Source of the DNA: JBEKYD01 sp049509915
GTDB lineage: Bacteria > Acidobacteriota > Terriglobia > Bryobacterales > Bryobacteraceae
Reading direction: 5' to 3'
Assembly: GCA_049509915.1 (NCBI GenBank)
Contig: JBEKZL010000124.1
Location: 1-47,509 of the forward strand
DNA: 47,509 nt
The number at the start of each line of letters is the position of its first letter. The stretch's first letter is position 1. The position numbers and the translations under genes are program-made. Below, one piece after another: positions 16,095-24,532 of this stretch. A model generated the notes under the pieces. It saw only the letters and a program-made list of their open reading frames with translations. It did not search any database and was not told the DNA's origin.

Positions 16095-18011
16095 AGTGTA
16101 TCCAAGAGGCGCTCCCCGACCATCCACAGCTGGATCGCCGCGGTGGCCGCGGCGAGGGACAGTGTATCCAAGAGGCGCTCCCCGACCATCCACAGCCAAA
16201 GCCAGCGCTGGAACCATCGTCGCGTGAGTGTATCCAAGAGGCGCTCCCCGACCATCCACAGCATCGCCGCGCGCAAGGACTTTGAAAACCGAGTGTATCC
16301 AAGAGGCGCTCCCCGACCATCCACAGCCGGCATTCACATGGGCCACTCAGCAGATTGAGTGTATCCAAGAGGCGCTCCCCGACCATCCACAGCGGCCGCC
16401 CTTGTGTCCTCCGCGAAATTGAAGTGTATCCAAGAGGCGCTCCCCGACCATCCACAGCCAGACCCTTTGCTATATGCCTCCAGGCGGAAGTGTATCCAAG
16501 AGGCGCTCCCCGACCATCCACAGCGGCCGATCTGCGGGTAGATGGTAGCCGGCGAGTGTATCCAAGAGGCGCTCCCCGACCATCCACAGCGAAGGCACAA
16601 GCTGGTCGGTAGTATTAGACAGTGTATCCAAGAGGCGCTCCCCGACCATCCACAGCCCAATACCTTCGTCCCGTTCATAACCAACCAGTGTATCCAAGAG
16701 GCGCTCCCCGACCATCCACAGCCCATCCGAGGCGCTTCGCCTCCGCCCATGCTAGTGTATCCAAGAGGCGCTCCCCGACCATCCACAGCTAACCGTCATG
16801 CTGGCCATTCACGTTTCCTCAGTGTATCCAAGAGGCGCTCCCCGACCATCCACAGCACATTGAAGTCCATTGCCCAGCAGATCGGAGTGTATCCAAGAGG
16901 CGCTCCCCGACCATCCACAGCTGTGGTGTATGCCACACCTCCAATTGCCTGAGTGTATCCAAGAGGCGCTCCCCGACCATCCACAGCGGATATCCCAGTA
17001 CCCGCCGACAGACTCAAAGTGTATCCAAGAGGCGCTCCCCGACCATCCACAGCATCTACCCCGCTGCGGTAATGTGCCATGAAGTGTATCCAAGAGGCGC
17101 TCCCCGACCATCCACAGCTGCATCCACCCAAACATTCTCATTCGCTAAGTGTATCCAAGAGGCGCTCCCCGACCATCCACAGCGTCAGCCAGAGGTCCTG
17201 TTGCGGCGGCTCCAGTGTATCCAAGAGGCGCTCCCCGACCATCCACAGCCTCCTCACCCGCCTTCTTCCGCTCGCGATAAGTGTATCCAAGAGGCGCTCC
17301 CCGACCATCCACAGCGCCGGCGTCTCCGGCCGAAATCGCCTTCGGAGTGTATCCAAGAGGCGCTCCCCGACCATCCACAGCTTCAAGGTGCTCGCGCCCG
17401 TCGAGGAGCCGCAGTGTATCCAAGAGGCGCTCCCCGACCATCCACAGCCGGGTAAGTGGATGCGGTTGGCTGCACGGCAGTGTATCCAAGAGGCGCTCCC
17501 CGACCATCCACAGCTTGGCGTGGTTGGCTCATTGGGTGGTTCCCAGTGTATCCAAGAGGCGCTCCCCGACCATCCACAGCGCCGATGTAGCTCAAATCAA
17601 GCAGCTCCAAGTGTATCCAAGAGGCGCTCCCCGACCATCCACAGCGCGACGGAACATCGATCATGCTAGTAGGTGAGTGTATCCAAGAGGCGCTCCCCGA
17701 CCATCCACAGCGATACAGGTTGCGGGGATACATCGAAGAGAGTGTATCCAAGAGGCGCTCCCCGACCATCCACAGCTCAACGATGGCGTGATCTCCAAGA
17801 TTCGATAGTGTATCCAAGAGGCGCTCCCCGACCATCCACAGCCTACATCATGCGCGACCTACCGGCCATCGGAGTGTATCCAAGAGGCGCTCCCCGACCA
17901 TCCACAGCAGGCAGGGGCGTGGCTACTGTTGGGGGCGTAGTGTATCCAAGAGGCGCTCCCCGACCATCCACAGCCGCCGGATGGGGGGGTGCAGGGGGGG
18001 AAGAGTGTATC
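16095..18011 (-). CRISPR. CRISPR array, cas-proximal block (repeats 1-29 and first part of 30)
   Basis: There are 29 complete copies of a 36-base repeat, read on the plus strand from AGTGTATCCAAG to CCATCCACAGC. Starts run from 16095 to 17939, with spacers of 29-31 bases, mostly 30. Repeat 30 begins at 18004 and is cut after 8 bases by the insertion sequence. Repeats in this block appear identical. Strand is given as minus because the tracrRNA anti-repeat makes GCTGTGGATGG... the 5' end of the crRNA repeat; spacers would be 5' of it in the mature crRNA. Long open frames across the block are artefacts of the periodicity. Confidence 0.97.
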
Positions 18012-18047
18012 TGAAGTGAACCCCTGGAGTGAGACACGAAGTTAAGG
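18012..18047. repeat. IS terminal inverted repeat (orfB end)
   Basis: 36 bases starting TGAAGTGAACCCC and ending AAGTTAAGG. They match the other end except at positions 3, 14-16, 18 and 27. This is the transposase-distal (right) end. Confidence 0.9.
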
Positions 18048-18165
18048 GGGTTATCGCCGTTCGATGAGAAATCATTGCACGGCGAGGTTGAGGTTGTCCA
18101 CTCTGGAAGGACCTGAGCGGAGGATAGGGCAACGCAGGGATGCGACCCGAGCGTCGACTCAGCGG

Positions 18166-18211
18166 CCGGAATGGCGGGGGCGGCGTCAGCCGCCCCGTAA
18201 CGCCATTCTGG
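18166..18211 (-). terminator. Long hairpin downstream of the transposase genes
   Basis: Arms at 18166-18184 and 18189-18211 pair. GGGGCGGC faces GCCGCCCC across a GTCA loop, and CCGGAATGGCG faces CGCCATTCTGG with one mismatch and a GTAA bulge. Lying just after orfB inside the IS, it could end transposase transcription or block read-through into the array. There is no T-run, so intrinsic termination is uncertain. Confidence 0.5.
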
Positions 18212-18276
18212 CGCAACTGCGTTAAATCCCAGGGTCGCAGGGGCAGAGCCCCCGCTTGGTGGCGGGCACGCGTATC

Positions 18277-19083
18277 TCATGGCGTGGCGCCGTTCTCGAA
18301 CTCGGCCGGTGGAACATATCCCAGCGCCGAGTGAAGCCGCTTCTGATTATAGACTCGGTCGAGGAACTCGCCGATACTTTGGTGGGCCTCGCGGAAGTCG
18401 CGGTACTCGTTACGGTAAACCTCCTCCTGTTTCAGGGTTTTCATGAAAGATTCGCAAGCTGCATTGTCATACGGGTTTCCCTTGCGACTCATGCTGATGG
18501 TGGCCCCGTGCTGCTGCAGCATCTCGGTGTAGACATGGGAAGCATACTGCACGCCGCGGTCGGAGTGATGCACCAGGCCGGGCGCTGGTTGCCGATCGAG
18601 TAAGGCCATGCGCAGCGCCATCACCGCCAGTTCGGCCTCCAGTGCGCGGCCCAGTGCCCAGCCGATCACGCGCCGCGAGAAAGCATCCAACACCACTGCC
18701 AGGTATACGAACTCCGTGCGCAGGCGGATGTAAGTGAGATCGGCGACCCAGAGCTGATTGATCGCGGTGGGCTGCATCCCGCGAGCCAGGTTGGGGTGGA
18801 TCGGCAGGTTGTGGCGCGAGTCGGTGGTGACCACGAAGACGCGCCTGCGCACACAGAGCAGGTTGTCCTCGCGCATCATTCGCAGCACGCGCTTGTGGTT
18901 GACCGCGAAGCCCCGCTGTTGTAGCTCAGCCGCGATTCTGCGATAGCCATACGCTGGCGATTGCAGCGCGACCTTCTGCATTTGGTCGCGGAGCTCCATC
19001 TCGACCGGGGTGGCCTGGCGAGGTGCGCGCCAGCGGTAGAAGCCGGCCCGGTTGAGGCCGGTCATCTGGCACAGCGCGGTCAC
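18277..19083 (-). CDS. IS3-family transposase OrfB (DDE integrase core)
   Basis: The 268-residue catalytic part of the transposase has an HTH_21-type region (SPAYGYRRIAAELQQRG) and an rve integrase core with the DDE triad: Asp in LWVADLTYIR, Asp in VHHSDRGVQYAS and Glu in NAACESFMKTLK. It ends in RLHSALGYVPPAEFE. Its GTG start at 19083 overlaps the orfA stop (GTGA), and GGTGAGGAGG lies upstream, so it may be made alone. The frame is also open back to the slippery site in orfA, so an OrfAB fusion is the likely transposase. Confidence 0.95.
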   Translation of the reverse strand: MTALCQMTGLNRAGFYRWRAPRQATPVEMELRDQMQKVALQSPAYGYRRIAAELQQRGFAVNHKRVLRMMREDNLLCVRRRVFVVTTDSRHNLPIHPNLARGMQPTAINQLWVADLTYIRLRTEFVYLAVVLDAFSRRVIGWALGRALEAELAVMALRMALLDRQPAPGLVHHSDRGVQYASHVYTEMLQQHGATISMSRKGNPYDNAACESFMKTLKQEEVYRNEYRDFREAHQSIGEFLDRVYNQKRLHSALGYVPPAEFENGATP

Positions 19084-19460
19084 CTCCTCACCTTTTGCCG
19101 CGGCTTGCTGGACTTCTTCAAACAGGCATCCGCGCCACTGACGACGGCCGGCGGGTGATGATCCCTGAAATGCTGCAAGGCCTTTTTTAAAAAATCATTC
19201 TCCATCGTCAGTTGGCCGATCTTGCGCTCCAGCTCGGCGATGCGGCGGGCGTCGTCGAGTGCGGGCAGATCGGCGCCGCGCCGCCCAATCCCAGGAAAGG
19301 CCAGTTCGCCTTTGGCGCGCCATTCTCCGCGCCAACGCTCCAGCAGTTTCGGGCTCAGTTGATATTTCCGCGCAATTTCACCGGCGGTAGCACCGGCATC
19401 CAAGGCGCGCATGGCTGCGATCTTCAGATCGCGACTGTACACGGTCCGGGCCAAATCCAT
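19080..19460 (-). CDS. IS3-family transposase OrfA (helix-turn-helix)
   Basis: The 126-residue protein has an N-terminal HTH_Tnp_1 domain (AGATAGEIARKYQLSPKLLERW, spanning about 18-39) that binds IS ends. A leucine-zipper-like helix (RRIAELERKIGQLTMENDFLKKAL) follows, used for dimerisation in the family. GAGGA stands just before the ATG at 19460. The slippery heptamer is within the FLKKAL codons. Confidence 0.93.
   Translation of the reverse strand: MDLARTVYSRDLKIAAMRALDAGATAGEIARKYQLSPKLLERWRGEWRAKGELAFPGIGRRGADLPALDDARRIAELERKIGQLTMENDFLKKALQHFRDHHPPAVVSGADACLKKSSKPRQKVRR
19182..19188 (-). promoter_or_regulatory. Programmed -1 frameshift site (A AAA AAG) in orfA
   Basis: The minus strand reads TTTTTTAAAAAAGG across the FLKKAL codons. 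A -1 slip at A AAA AAG enters a frame that stays open through EEVQQAAAKGEEVTALCQ into OrfB. This is the usual IS3 mechanism for making the OrfAB transposase. Confidence 0.8.
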
Positions 19461-19486
19461 TCCTCACTCCATTCAATGTATTTGGT

Positions 19487-19522
19487 CCTTAACTTGGTGT
19501 CTCAGTTTTGGGGTTCACTCCA
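19487..19522. repeat. IS terminal inverted repeat (orfA end)
   Basis: 36 bases which, read on the minus strand, start TGGAGTGAACCCC. This is the end upstream of orfA, and the 3-bp duplication ATC follows at 19523-19525. Confidence 0.9.
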
Positions 19523-20608
19523 ATCCAAGAGGCGCTCCCCGACCATCCACAGCCCTTGCGCCCCCAGGCCCTCATGCGCACCGAGCGTATCCAAGAGGCG
19601 CTCCCCGACCATCCACAGCCAGCGCCTTGACCGCCGCCCACTCGCGCTAGTGTATCCAAGAGGCGCTCCCCGACCATCCACAGCACTACGTAGTGTCGCC
19701 TTACTAGGCGTTTTAGTGTATCCAAGAGGCGCTCCCCGACCATCCACAGCCATGCCACCGATTGGTCCTATGGACTACCTAGTGTATCCAAGAGGCGCTC
19801 CCCGACCATCCACAGCTGGCTGGCATGAGCGTCACCTTCGTTGAGGAGTGTATCCAAGAGGCGCTCCCCGACCATCCACAGCCATCGACGAAGCACAGCA
19901 GATATCCGCCCAAGTGTATCCAAGAGGCGCTCCCCGACCATCCACAGCTGGCCTCTTGCAGCGTCTTCGCCACCCAGAAGTGTATCCAAGAGGCGCTCCC
20001 CGACCATCCACAGCCAGAGATCCCGGCGTGCCTGCTTGAGCGTGAGTGTATCCAAGAGGCGCTCCCCGACCATCCACAGCACGGTGAAGGCGAGATCATA
20101 CCTGAGATAAGTGTATCCAAGAGGCGCTCCCCGACCATCCACAGCGGTATGATGAGTGGGAGAAATCCTTCGGCAAAGTGTATCCAAGAGGCGCTCCCCG
20201 ACCATCCACAGCCTGGTTCCGCTGGTGATTGGAAACCAAGTAAGTGTATCCAAGAGGCGCTCCCCGACCATCCACAGCTGGGGAGATACAGGGTGTCGAG
20301 TGGGGTGGAGTGTATCCAAGAGGCGCTCCCCGACCATCCACAGCCCGCACGCCCGAATCCAGTTCGAGGACACCAGTGTATCCAAGAGGCGCTCCCCGAC
20401 CATCCACAGCTTCCACCGCAGCCTGCGCCTTCGTTGGAATAGTGTATCCAAGAGGCGCTCCCCGACCATCCACAGCTTCCACCGCAGCCTGCGCCTTCGT
20501 TGGAATAGTGTATCCAAGAGGCGCTCCCCGACCATCCACAGCGTCCGGGCCAGCGACGCAATTCGGAATCCTAGTGTATCCAAGAGGCGCTCCCCGACCA
20601 TCCACAGC
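19523..20608 (-). CRISPR. CRISPR array, distal block (rest of repeat 30 and repeats 31-46)
   Basis: After the IS, the remaining 28 bases of repeat 30 (19526-19553) are followed by 16 full repeats starting at 19584 and ending with 20573-20608, at the same 65-67-base period. Repeat 31 (19584) has one change, AGCGTATCC for AGTGTATCC. The spacers at 20411-20440 and 20477-20506 are identical. With the other block the array totals 46 repeats and 45 spacers. For minus-strand transcription this is the promoter-proximal end. The flank from 20609 shows no obvious AT-rich leader. Confidence 0.96.
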
Positions 20609-20613
20609 GCGAG

Positions 20614-20757
20614 ATGGCGGTGCAAGGGAAGGGCAAGGATTTCACGGCTGCCGACAGGGATGAAGTACTGGAGATCGGCGCCTTTCTGCGCAGCCACGGA
20701 TACAGGGTAGGCCGTACGCACGACTGGAGTTTCTTGCGGCCCGATCTTCCCCGGTAG
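20614..20757 (+). CDS. Possible small ORF or gene remnant beside the array (47 aa)
   Basis: Starting 6 bases after the last repeat, an ATG frame encodes 47 residues with protein-like composition (KDFTAADRDEVLEIGAFLRS, then HGYRVGRTHDWSFLRPDLPR). I do not recognise it and see no good ribosome-binding site, since the repeat occupies that position. It could be the 3' part of a gene whose 5' end was displaced by the array, or chance. If the array leader lies here, this region would be non-coding. Confidence 0.25.
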   Translation: MAVQGKGKDFTAADRDEVLEIGAFLRSHGYRVGRTHDWSFLRPDLPR

Positions 20758-20828
20758 GCAACGGCCAAACAAATGCCGGCCGGTCCACCGCGGGGTACCT
20801 TGCTATCCTGGCTGGCGGACGCGGCCGG

Positions 20829-21068
20829 TCACTCGACGGTGCCGGGATGTTCGTCGGTGGCCTCCAGCAGGTCGCCGGCTTCGCCTTCCCGTGGCTCGCC
20901 GTCGAGGCCGTCGCCATCGTCGGGGAGCGGGATTCCGGACTCGCGCTGGAGCTTGCGCTGCAGCCGCTTGGCCGCTTTATCGCGCTGCTTCTCCATACGG
21001 GCCAATTCTTTTTGTCGTTTTTGGGATGACGTACGTGATCGAGTAGGGATGGTTTTCCGCCTCCTCAA
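20829..21068 (-). CDS. Small basic hypothetical protein
   Basis: The frame of about 79 residues has a strongly basic, coiled-coil-like segment (SQKRQKELARMEKQRDKAAK, then RLQRKLQRESG) and an acidic Gly/Asp-rich tail. Similar short Lys/Arg-rich proteins seem familiar from Acidobacteriota, but this is memory only. The start is uncertain: TTG at 21068 coincides with an AGGAGG run, which may instead be the ribosome-binding site for a later start. It lies 61 bases after the RRM protein gene, same strand, and may be co-transcribed. A nucleic-acid role would fit its charge. Confidence 0.45.
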   Translation of the reverse strand: MRRRKTIPTRSRTSSQKRQKELARMEKQRDKAAKRLQRKLQRESGIPLPDDGDGLDGEPREGEAGDLLEATDEHPGTVE

Positions 21069-21129
21069 ACGGAAGCCGGCCGGTTAGAGCCGGCCCAAAT
21101 CGCCAGTACTATTTTAGCAGGCGCCGGGG

Positions 21130-21480
21130 TTACCAGCGCGGTTCACGACGCTGGCGATAACCGCCGCCGCCGCCGCTGCCGCCGCCGCTATGGCGCTGCC
21201 CGCCGCCGCCGCGGAACGGCCGCGCGCCGCCCTCGGCTTTTGGCCTGGCTTCGTTCACGTTCAAAGCCCGCCCGTTCACGTCCGCGCCGTTCAGCGCGGT
21301 GATGGCGCGATCCGCCTCGCCTGCATCGGTCATTTCAACAAATGCAAAGCCGCGGGAGCGGCCCGTATCGCGGTCCGTAATCAGGTTGACTCGCTCTACG
21401 CTGCCGTAGGGCTCGAACAGCTCACGGATGGATCCTTCGGTGGCGGCAAAATCCAAATTGCCTACGAAAATGTTCTTCAC
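21130..21480 (-). CDS. RRM-type RNA-binding protein
   Basis: The 116-residue protein has a single RNA-recognition motif with RNP2 (IFVGNL, residues 4-9) and RNP1 (RGFAFVEM, 43-50). A Gly/Arg-rich tail follows (PFRGGGGQRHSGGGSGGGGG). This matches bacterial RRM proteins such as the cyanobacterial Rbp group, which bind single-stranded RNA and are often cold-induced. The start is GTG at 21480, with GGAGAAGG about 6-12 bases upstream. The product is probably cytoplasmic. Confidence 0.93.
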   Translation of the reverse strand: MKNIFVGNLDFAATEGSIRELFEPYGSVERVNLITDRDTGRSRGFAFVEMTDAGEADRAITALNGADVNGRALNVNEARPKAEGGARPFRGGGGQRHSGGGSGGGGGYRQRREPRW

Positions 21481-21877
21481 GTTTACCTTCTCCGAATTTG
21501 ACAGTTCAGGCGCGAGACGAGGCGAATTGGATTTCGGCCAGGCTATTGCGGGACGATCAAAAACACTTTCAGGATAGCACGACCCGGCCTCCGCCTTGAG
21601 CGCCTTGAGTGCTTCACCGGGAAATCCCGTTCCTGTCGGCCGCTCCCCGTGAGCCGTGAAAAATCAAATTCAACCCGTCGATAAAGACCGATAAACGCAG
21701 CTAAATCCTTTATTTTCTGTGCTGGCGTTCGTCGGTCATCAATGGCTCCACGAAGATTGGAAGTGAACTTGCCAGCCCCGTGGAGTAGCCCCCGCGGATG
21801 CTTTCCCCCGGATAAGCGTGCCCCGGAGTGCCAACCGTGGAGAGGCACTTGCAGGCGTGTTACCATTCATCCCGGCC
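21481..21877. other. Intergenic region between divergent RRM and RNB genes
   Basis: This 397-base stretch separates the minus-strand RRM gene from the plus-strand exoribonuclease gene and should hold both promoters. A locally A/T-richer part lies at about 21655-21720. I could not settle on a well-spaced -35/-10 pair. A minus-strand frame at 21543-21866 looks like chance: it is basic and has no family motifs. Confidence 0.4.
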
Positions 21878-23323
21878 ATGTCTCACAACCATTTTGACCT
21901 TGCCTCAGCGGCGCGGCAGGAAATGCTGGATCGCGGGTTTGAGCCGGATTTTTCGCCTCAGGTCCAACAGCAACTCTCCCAGATTCAGGACGCGCCCGAA
22001 ACGGGACTGCGCGATCTGACTTCGCTCGACTGGTCGTCGATCGATAACGACGATTCGAAAGATCTGGACCAGATCGAATGGGCGGAGCGGACGGCGGACG
22101 GGTTCCGCGTCCTGGTAGGCGTTGCTGACGTGGATTCGAAAGTCGCACCGGCCACTCCCATAGACGCTCATGCCCGCGCCGCCACTACCAGCGTCTACAC
22201 CGGCATCCGCACTTTCCCCATGCTGCCGGAACGGCTCTCGACCGATGTGACCTCGCTGAACGAGAACCAGAACCGCGCGGCGGTCGTCATCGACATGCAG
22301 ATCGCCGCCGACGGCACGCTGGGCGCCAGCAGCATCTACCGCGCGCTGGTGGCCAACCGCGCCCAATTGACCTATAACGCCGTGGGCGCGTGGCTGGAAG
22401 GCACAGGACCAATGCCGCCCAAGCTTGCTGCGTCGGCCGATCTGGCGGCGCAATTGAAGCTGCAGGACGAAGCCGCCGGCGCGTTGCGCGACGCCCGCCA
22501 CCGCTTGGGGGCGCTGGTCTTCGATCGCCTCGAGCCGGAGCCCGTCATCCGCAACGGCAGGGTGGAGGACATCGCCGCGCGCGCCGCCAATCGCGCCTCC
22601 CACCTGATCGAGGATTTCATGATTGCGGCCAATGAGGCGATGGCGCGGTACCTTTGCGCGGGCGGGGTCTCCTCCATCCGCCGGGTGGTCAGGGAGCCGA
22701 AGCTGTGGGGGCGAATTGTGGAGCTTGCCGCGCAGTACCACTCGAAGCTGCCGGCCGAACCCGATTCCGGCGCGCTGAACCAGTTTCTGGTCAGCCGCAA
22801 GCGGGCCGATCCGGTTCGTTACCCGGATCTTTCGCTCACGGTGCTGAAGCTGATGGGATCGGGCGAATATGTTTTGATGCGGAAAGGGGACGATGCGCCT
22901 GGGCATTTCGGCCTGGCCGCGCACGACTACACTCATTCGACCGCGCCCAATCGCCGTTTCGCCGACCTGGTTACGCAGCGCCTGGTGAAGTCGCTCGCCG
23001 CCCAACGCCCAGCGCCTTATTCGGACGACGAGCTGGCCGCCATCGCGCGCGACTGCACCTTCAAGGAAAATGCCGCGCGCAAGGTGTACCGAGACATGCA
23101 GAAGCGCATTGCCGCGGTGGCGTTGGCGTCGCGCATCGGCCAGACTTTCTCGGCCGTGGTGACCGGAGTCACGCCCCACGGGGTCTTCGTGCGTATTGTC
23201 GAGCCGCCCGTCGAAGGGCGCCTGATGCGGGGAGAGGGCGGCCTCAAAGTCGGCGACAGATTGCGGGTAAGCCTGCTTTCGACCGACCCGGCCCGTGCCT
23301 TCATCGATTTCGCCCGGCAGTAG
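21878..23323 (+). CDS. RNB-domain exoribonuclease (RNase II/R family)
   Basis: The 481-residue protein carries an RNB catalytic domain. LTSLDWSSIDNDDSKDLDQIEW provides the conserved Asp cluster at about 47-68, and HDYTHSTAPNRRFADLVTQR (about 349-368) is the RNB hallmark. A C-terminal S1 domain (FSAVVTGVTPHGVFVRIVEP) binds RNA. It degrades RNA 3' to 5'. It is shorter than RNase R (about 800 residues) because it lacks the N-terminal cold-shock domains; similar short forms are common in Acidobacteriota and cyanobacteria. I start at ATG 21878 because upstream sequence is not conserved-looking. It is divergent from an RNA-binding protein gene. Confidence 0.92.
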   Translation: MSHNHFDLASAARQEMLDRGFEPDFSPQVQQQLSQIQDAPETGLRDLTSLDWSSIDNDDSKDLDQIEWAERTADGFRVLVGVADVDSKVAPATPIDAHARAATTSVYTGIRTFPMLPERLSTDVTSLNENQNRAAVVIDMQIAADGTLGASSIYRALVANRAQLTYNAVGAWLEGTGPMPPKLAASADLAAQLKLQDEAAGALRDARHRLGALVFDRLEPEPVIRNGRVEDIAARAANRASHLIEDFMIAANEAMARYLCAGGVSSIRRVVREPKLWGRIVELAAQYHSKLPAEPDSGALNQFLVSRKRADPVRYPDLSLTVLKLMGSGEYVLMRKGDDAPGHFGLAAHDYTHSTAPNRRFADLVTQRLVKSLAAQRPAPYSDDELAAIARDCTFKENAARKVYRDMQKRIAAVALASRIGQTFSAVVTGVTPHGVFVRIVEPPVEGRLMRGEGGLKVGDRLRVSLLSTDPARAFIDFARQ

Positions 23324-23357
23324 GGCGGCCCCGAATCGTGGCAAACTGGAAATCAGG

Positions 23358-24371
23358 ATGACGCTTGCGAAGTTCTTGTTGGCGCCGGTGACGATTGCGG
23401 CCGCCGCCGCCATAGCAGTCTCGGCGCCGCAGCCTGTCAGCCTGATTGGGACCATCGATTTCTTTGGCTACGGTGCGCTGGACCGGGCGCGGCTGGAGCA
23501 GGTGCTGCCGTTCAAGCCAGGCGACCCGCTGCCCACGACGGAACTGCGGGAGGAGGCCGAACAGACGATTTCGAGAGTGGCGGACCGCCCTTCGGTCACG
23601 GTGAGTTCCATCTGCTGCCAGGCGGACGGGCGCTTCTCGGTGTTCGTGGGCATGGCGGAGGCCAGTGCGCCTTTCATCGATTTCAACGAACGCCCCGCCG
23701 GCGACCACAAGTTTCCCGCGGGCGTCCTGGACGTGTTCAGGAGGATGGATCAATTCTGGCAGGCTGCGGTTAGGGCCGGCCACGCGACCGAGGACGATTC
23801 CCAGGGGTACGCCCTTCTCGACGATCCCGACACGCATTTCGAACAGATCAAGCTGCGCGATTGGGCTCGCGCCAATTTTCAGGTGGTTTTTAAGATACTC
23901 GATAGCTCGCGCTACCAGGAGCAGCGCGCCTACGCCGCCGAAGCCCTGGGTTACCTGAAGCGTTCGCCGCGGCAAGTATACGCGTTGGTACAGGCCTCGT
24001 TCGACGCCAATGGCGGCGTGCGCAATAACGCTCTCCGCGCCTTGGCCATCGTGGTGAAAGCCGGGCCGGAGTTGGTCTCCGAAGTTCCCGCGGAACGCTT
24101 CATTCCGTTGCTGCATTCGCCGGATTGGAGCGATCGCAACAAAACCACCCTGCTGTTCGAGACGCTAACCGCGTCGCGCGACCGGTCGGTGCTGGGCGCG
24201 TTGCGTTCCGAAGCGCTGGAGCCTTTGCGCGAGATGGCGCAATGGAAGGACTGGCGGCACGCGCAATCCTCCGCCCGCCTGCTCGGCCGCATCGCGGGGA
24301 TGGAAGAAGCCCAAATCGACAAGCTCATCGCCTTCCATGACGTAGAGGACATCCTGAAAGCCATACACTAA
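23358..24371 (+). CDS. Exported protein with POTRA-like and HEAT-like regions
   Basis: The 337-residue product begins with a hydrophobic export signal (LLAPVTIAAAAAIAVSA). Next comes a POTRA-like segment (IDFFGYGALDRARLEQVLPF, then KPGDPLPTTEL) similar to those of BamA/ShlB-type proteins. The C-terminal half (about 190-330) is alpha-helical with HEAT-like repeats (EQRAYAAEALGYLKRSPRQV, GGVRNNALRALAIVV). The ATG at 23358 follows ATCAGG and lies 34 bases after the RNB gene, so the two may be co-transcribed. Function is unknown; protein-protein interaction at the envelope is inferred from the folds. Confidence 0.6.
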   Translation: MTLAKFLLAPVTIAAAAAIAVSAPQPVSLIGTIDFFGYGALDRARLEQVLPFKPGDPLPTTELREEAEQTISRVADRPSVTVSSICCQADGRFSVFVGMAEASAPFIDFNERPAGDHKFPAGVLDVFRRMDQFWQAAVRAGHATEDDSQGYALLDDPDTHFEQIKLRDWARANFQVVFKILDSSRYQEQRAYAAEALGYLKRSPRQVYALVQASFDANGGVRNNALRALAIVVKAGPELVSEVPAERFIPLLHSPDWSDRNKTTLLFETLTASRDRSVLGALRSEALEPLREMAQWKDWRHAQSSARLLGRIAGMEEAQIDKLIAFHDVEDILKAIH

Positions 24372-24532
24372 GCACGCCGATTCATAAATACGGCAATGTA
24401 TTCTCGGCAGAAATGAAAGCACAGTTTCGCCGGTTCCGCGCGCGCGAATTCTAGAGGACCGGCGGCTAATCTTTCCGCTGCTCGCGCGTCTTTAATCTGA
24501 GAACCTGAGGACGTGTGTCCAAACCCACCGCC

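Larger units (their letters stand above)
18012..19522 (-). mobile_element. IS3-family insertion sequence inserted within CRISPR repeat 30
   Basis: The 1511-bp element has 36-base terminal inverted repeats (30 of 36 matching) starting TGAAGTGAACCCC at 18012 and, on the other strand, TGGAGTGAACCCC at 19522. ATC at 18009-18011 is duplicated at 19523-19525, the 3-bp target duplication expected for IS3. If one ATC and the element are removed, a perfect 36-base repeat is restored. It encodes OrfA and OrfB on the minus strand with a classical -1 frameshift site. About 230 bases downstream of orfB are non-coding and hold a strong hairpin. All parts look intact, suggesting a recent, possibly active insertion. 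Confidence 0.95.

Noticed and set aside
16077..20710. Many overlapping open frames with repeated peptides such as YPRGAPRPSTA or VDGRGAPLGYT
   Set aside because: They are translations of the CRISPR repeats, which lack stop codons in most frames, and change with every spacer. They are not repeat proteins.
21543..21866. 107-residue minus-strand frame between the RRM and RNB genes
   Set aside because: No family motifs, unusual composition, and it occupies the region expected to hold two promoters.
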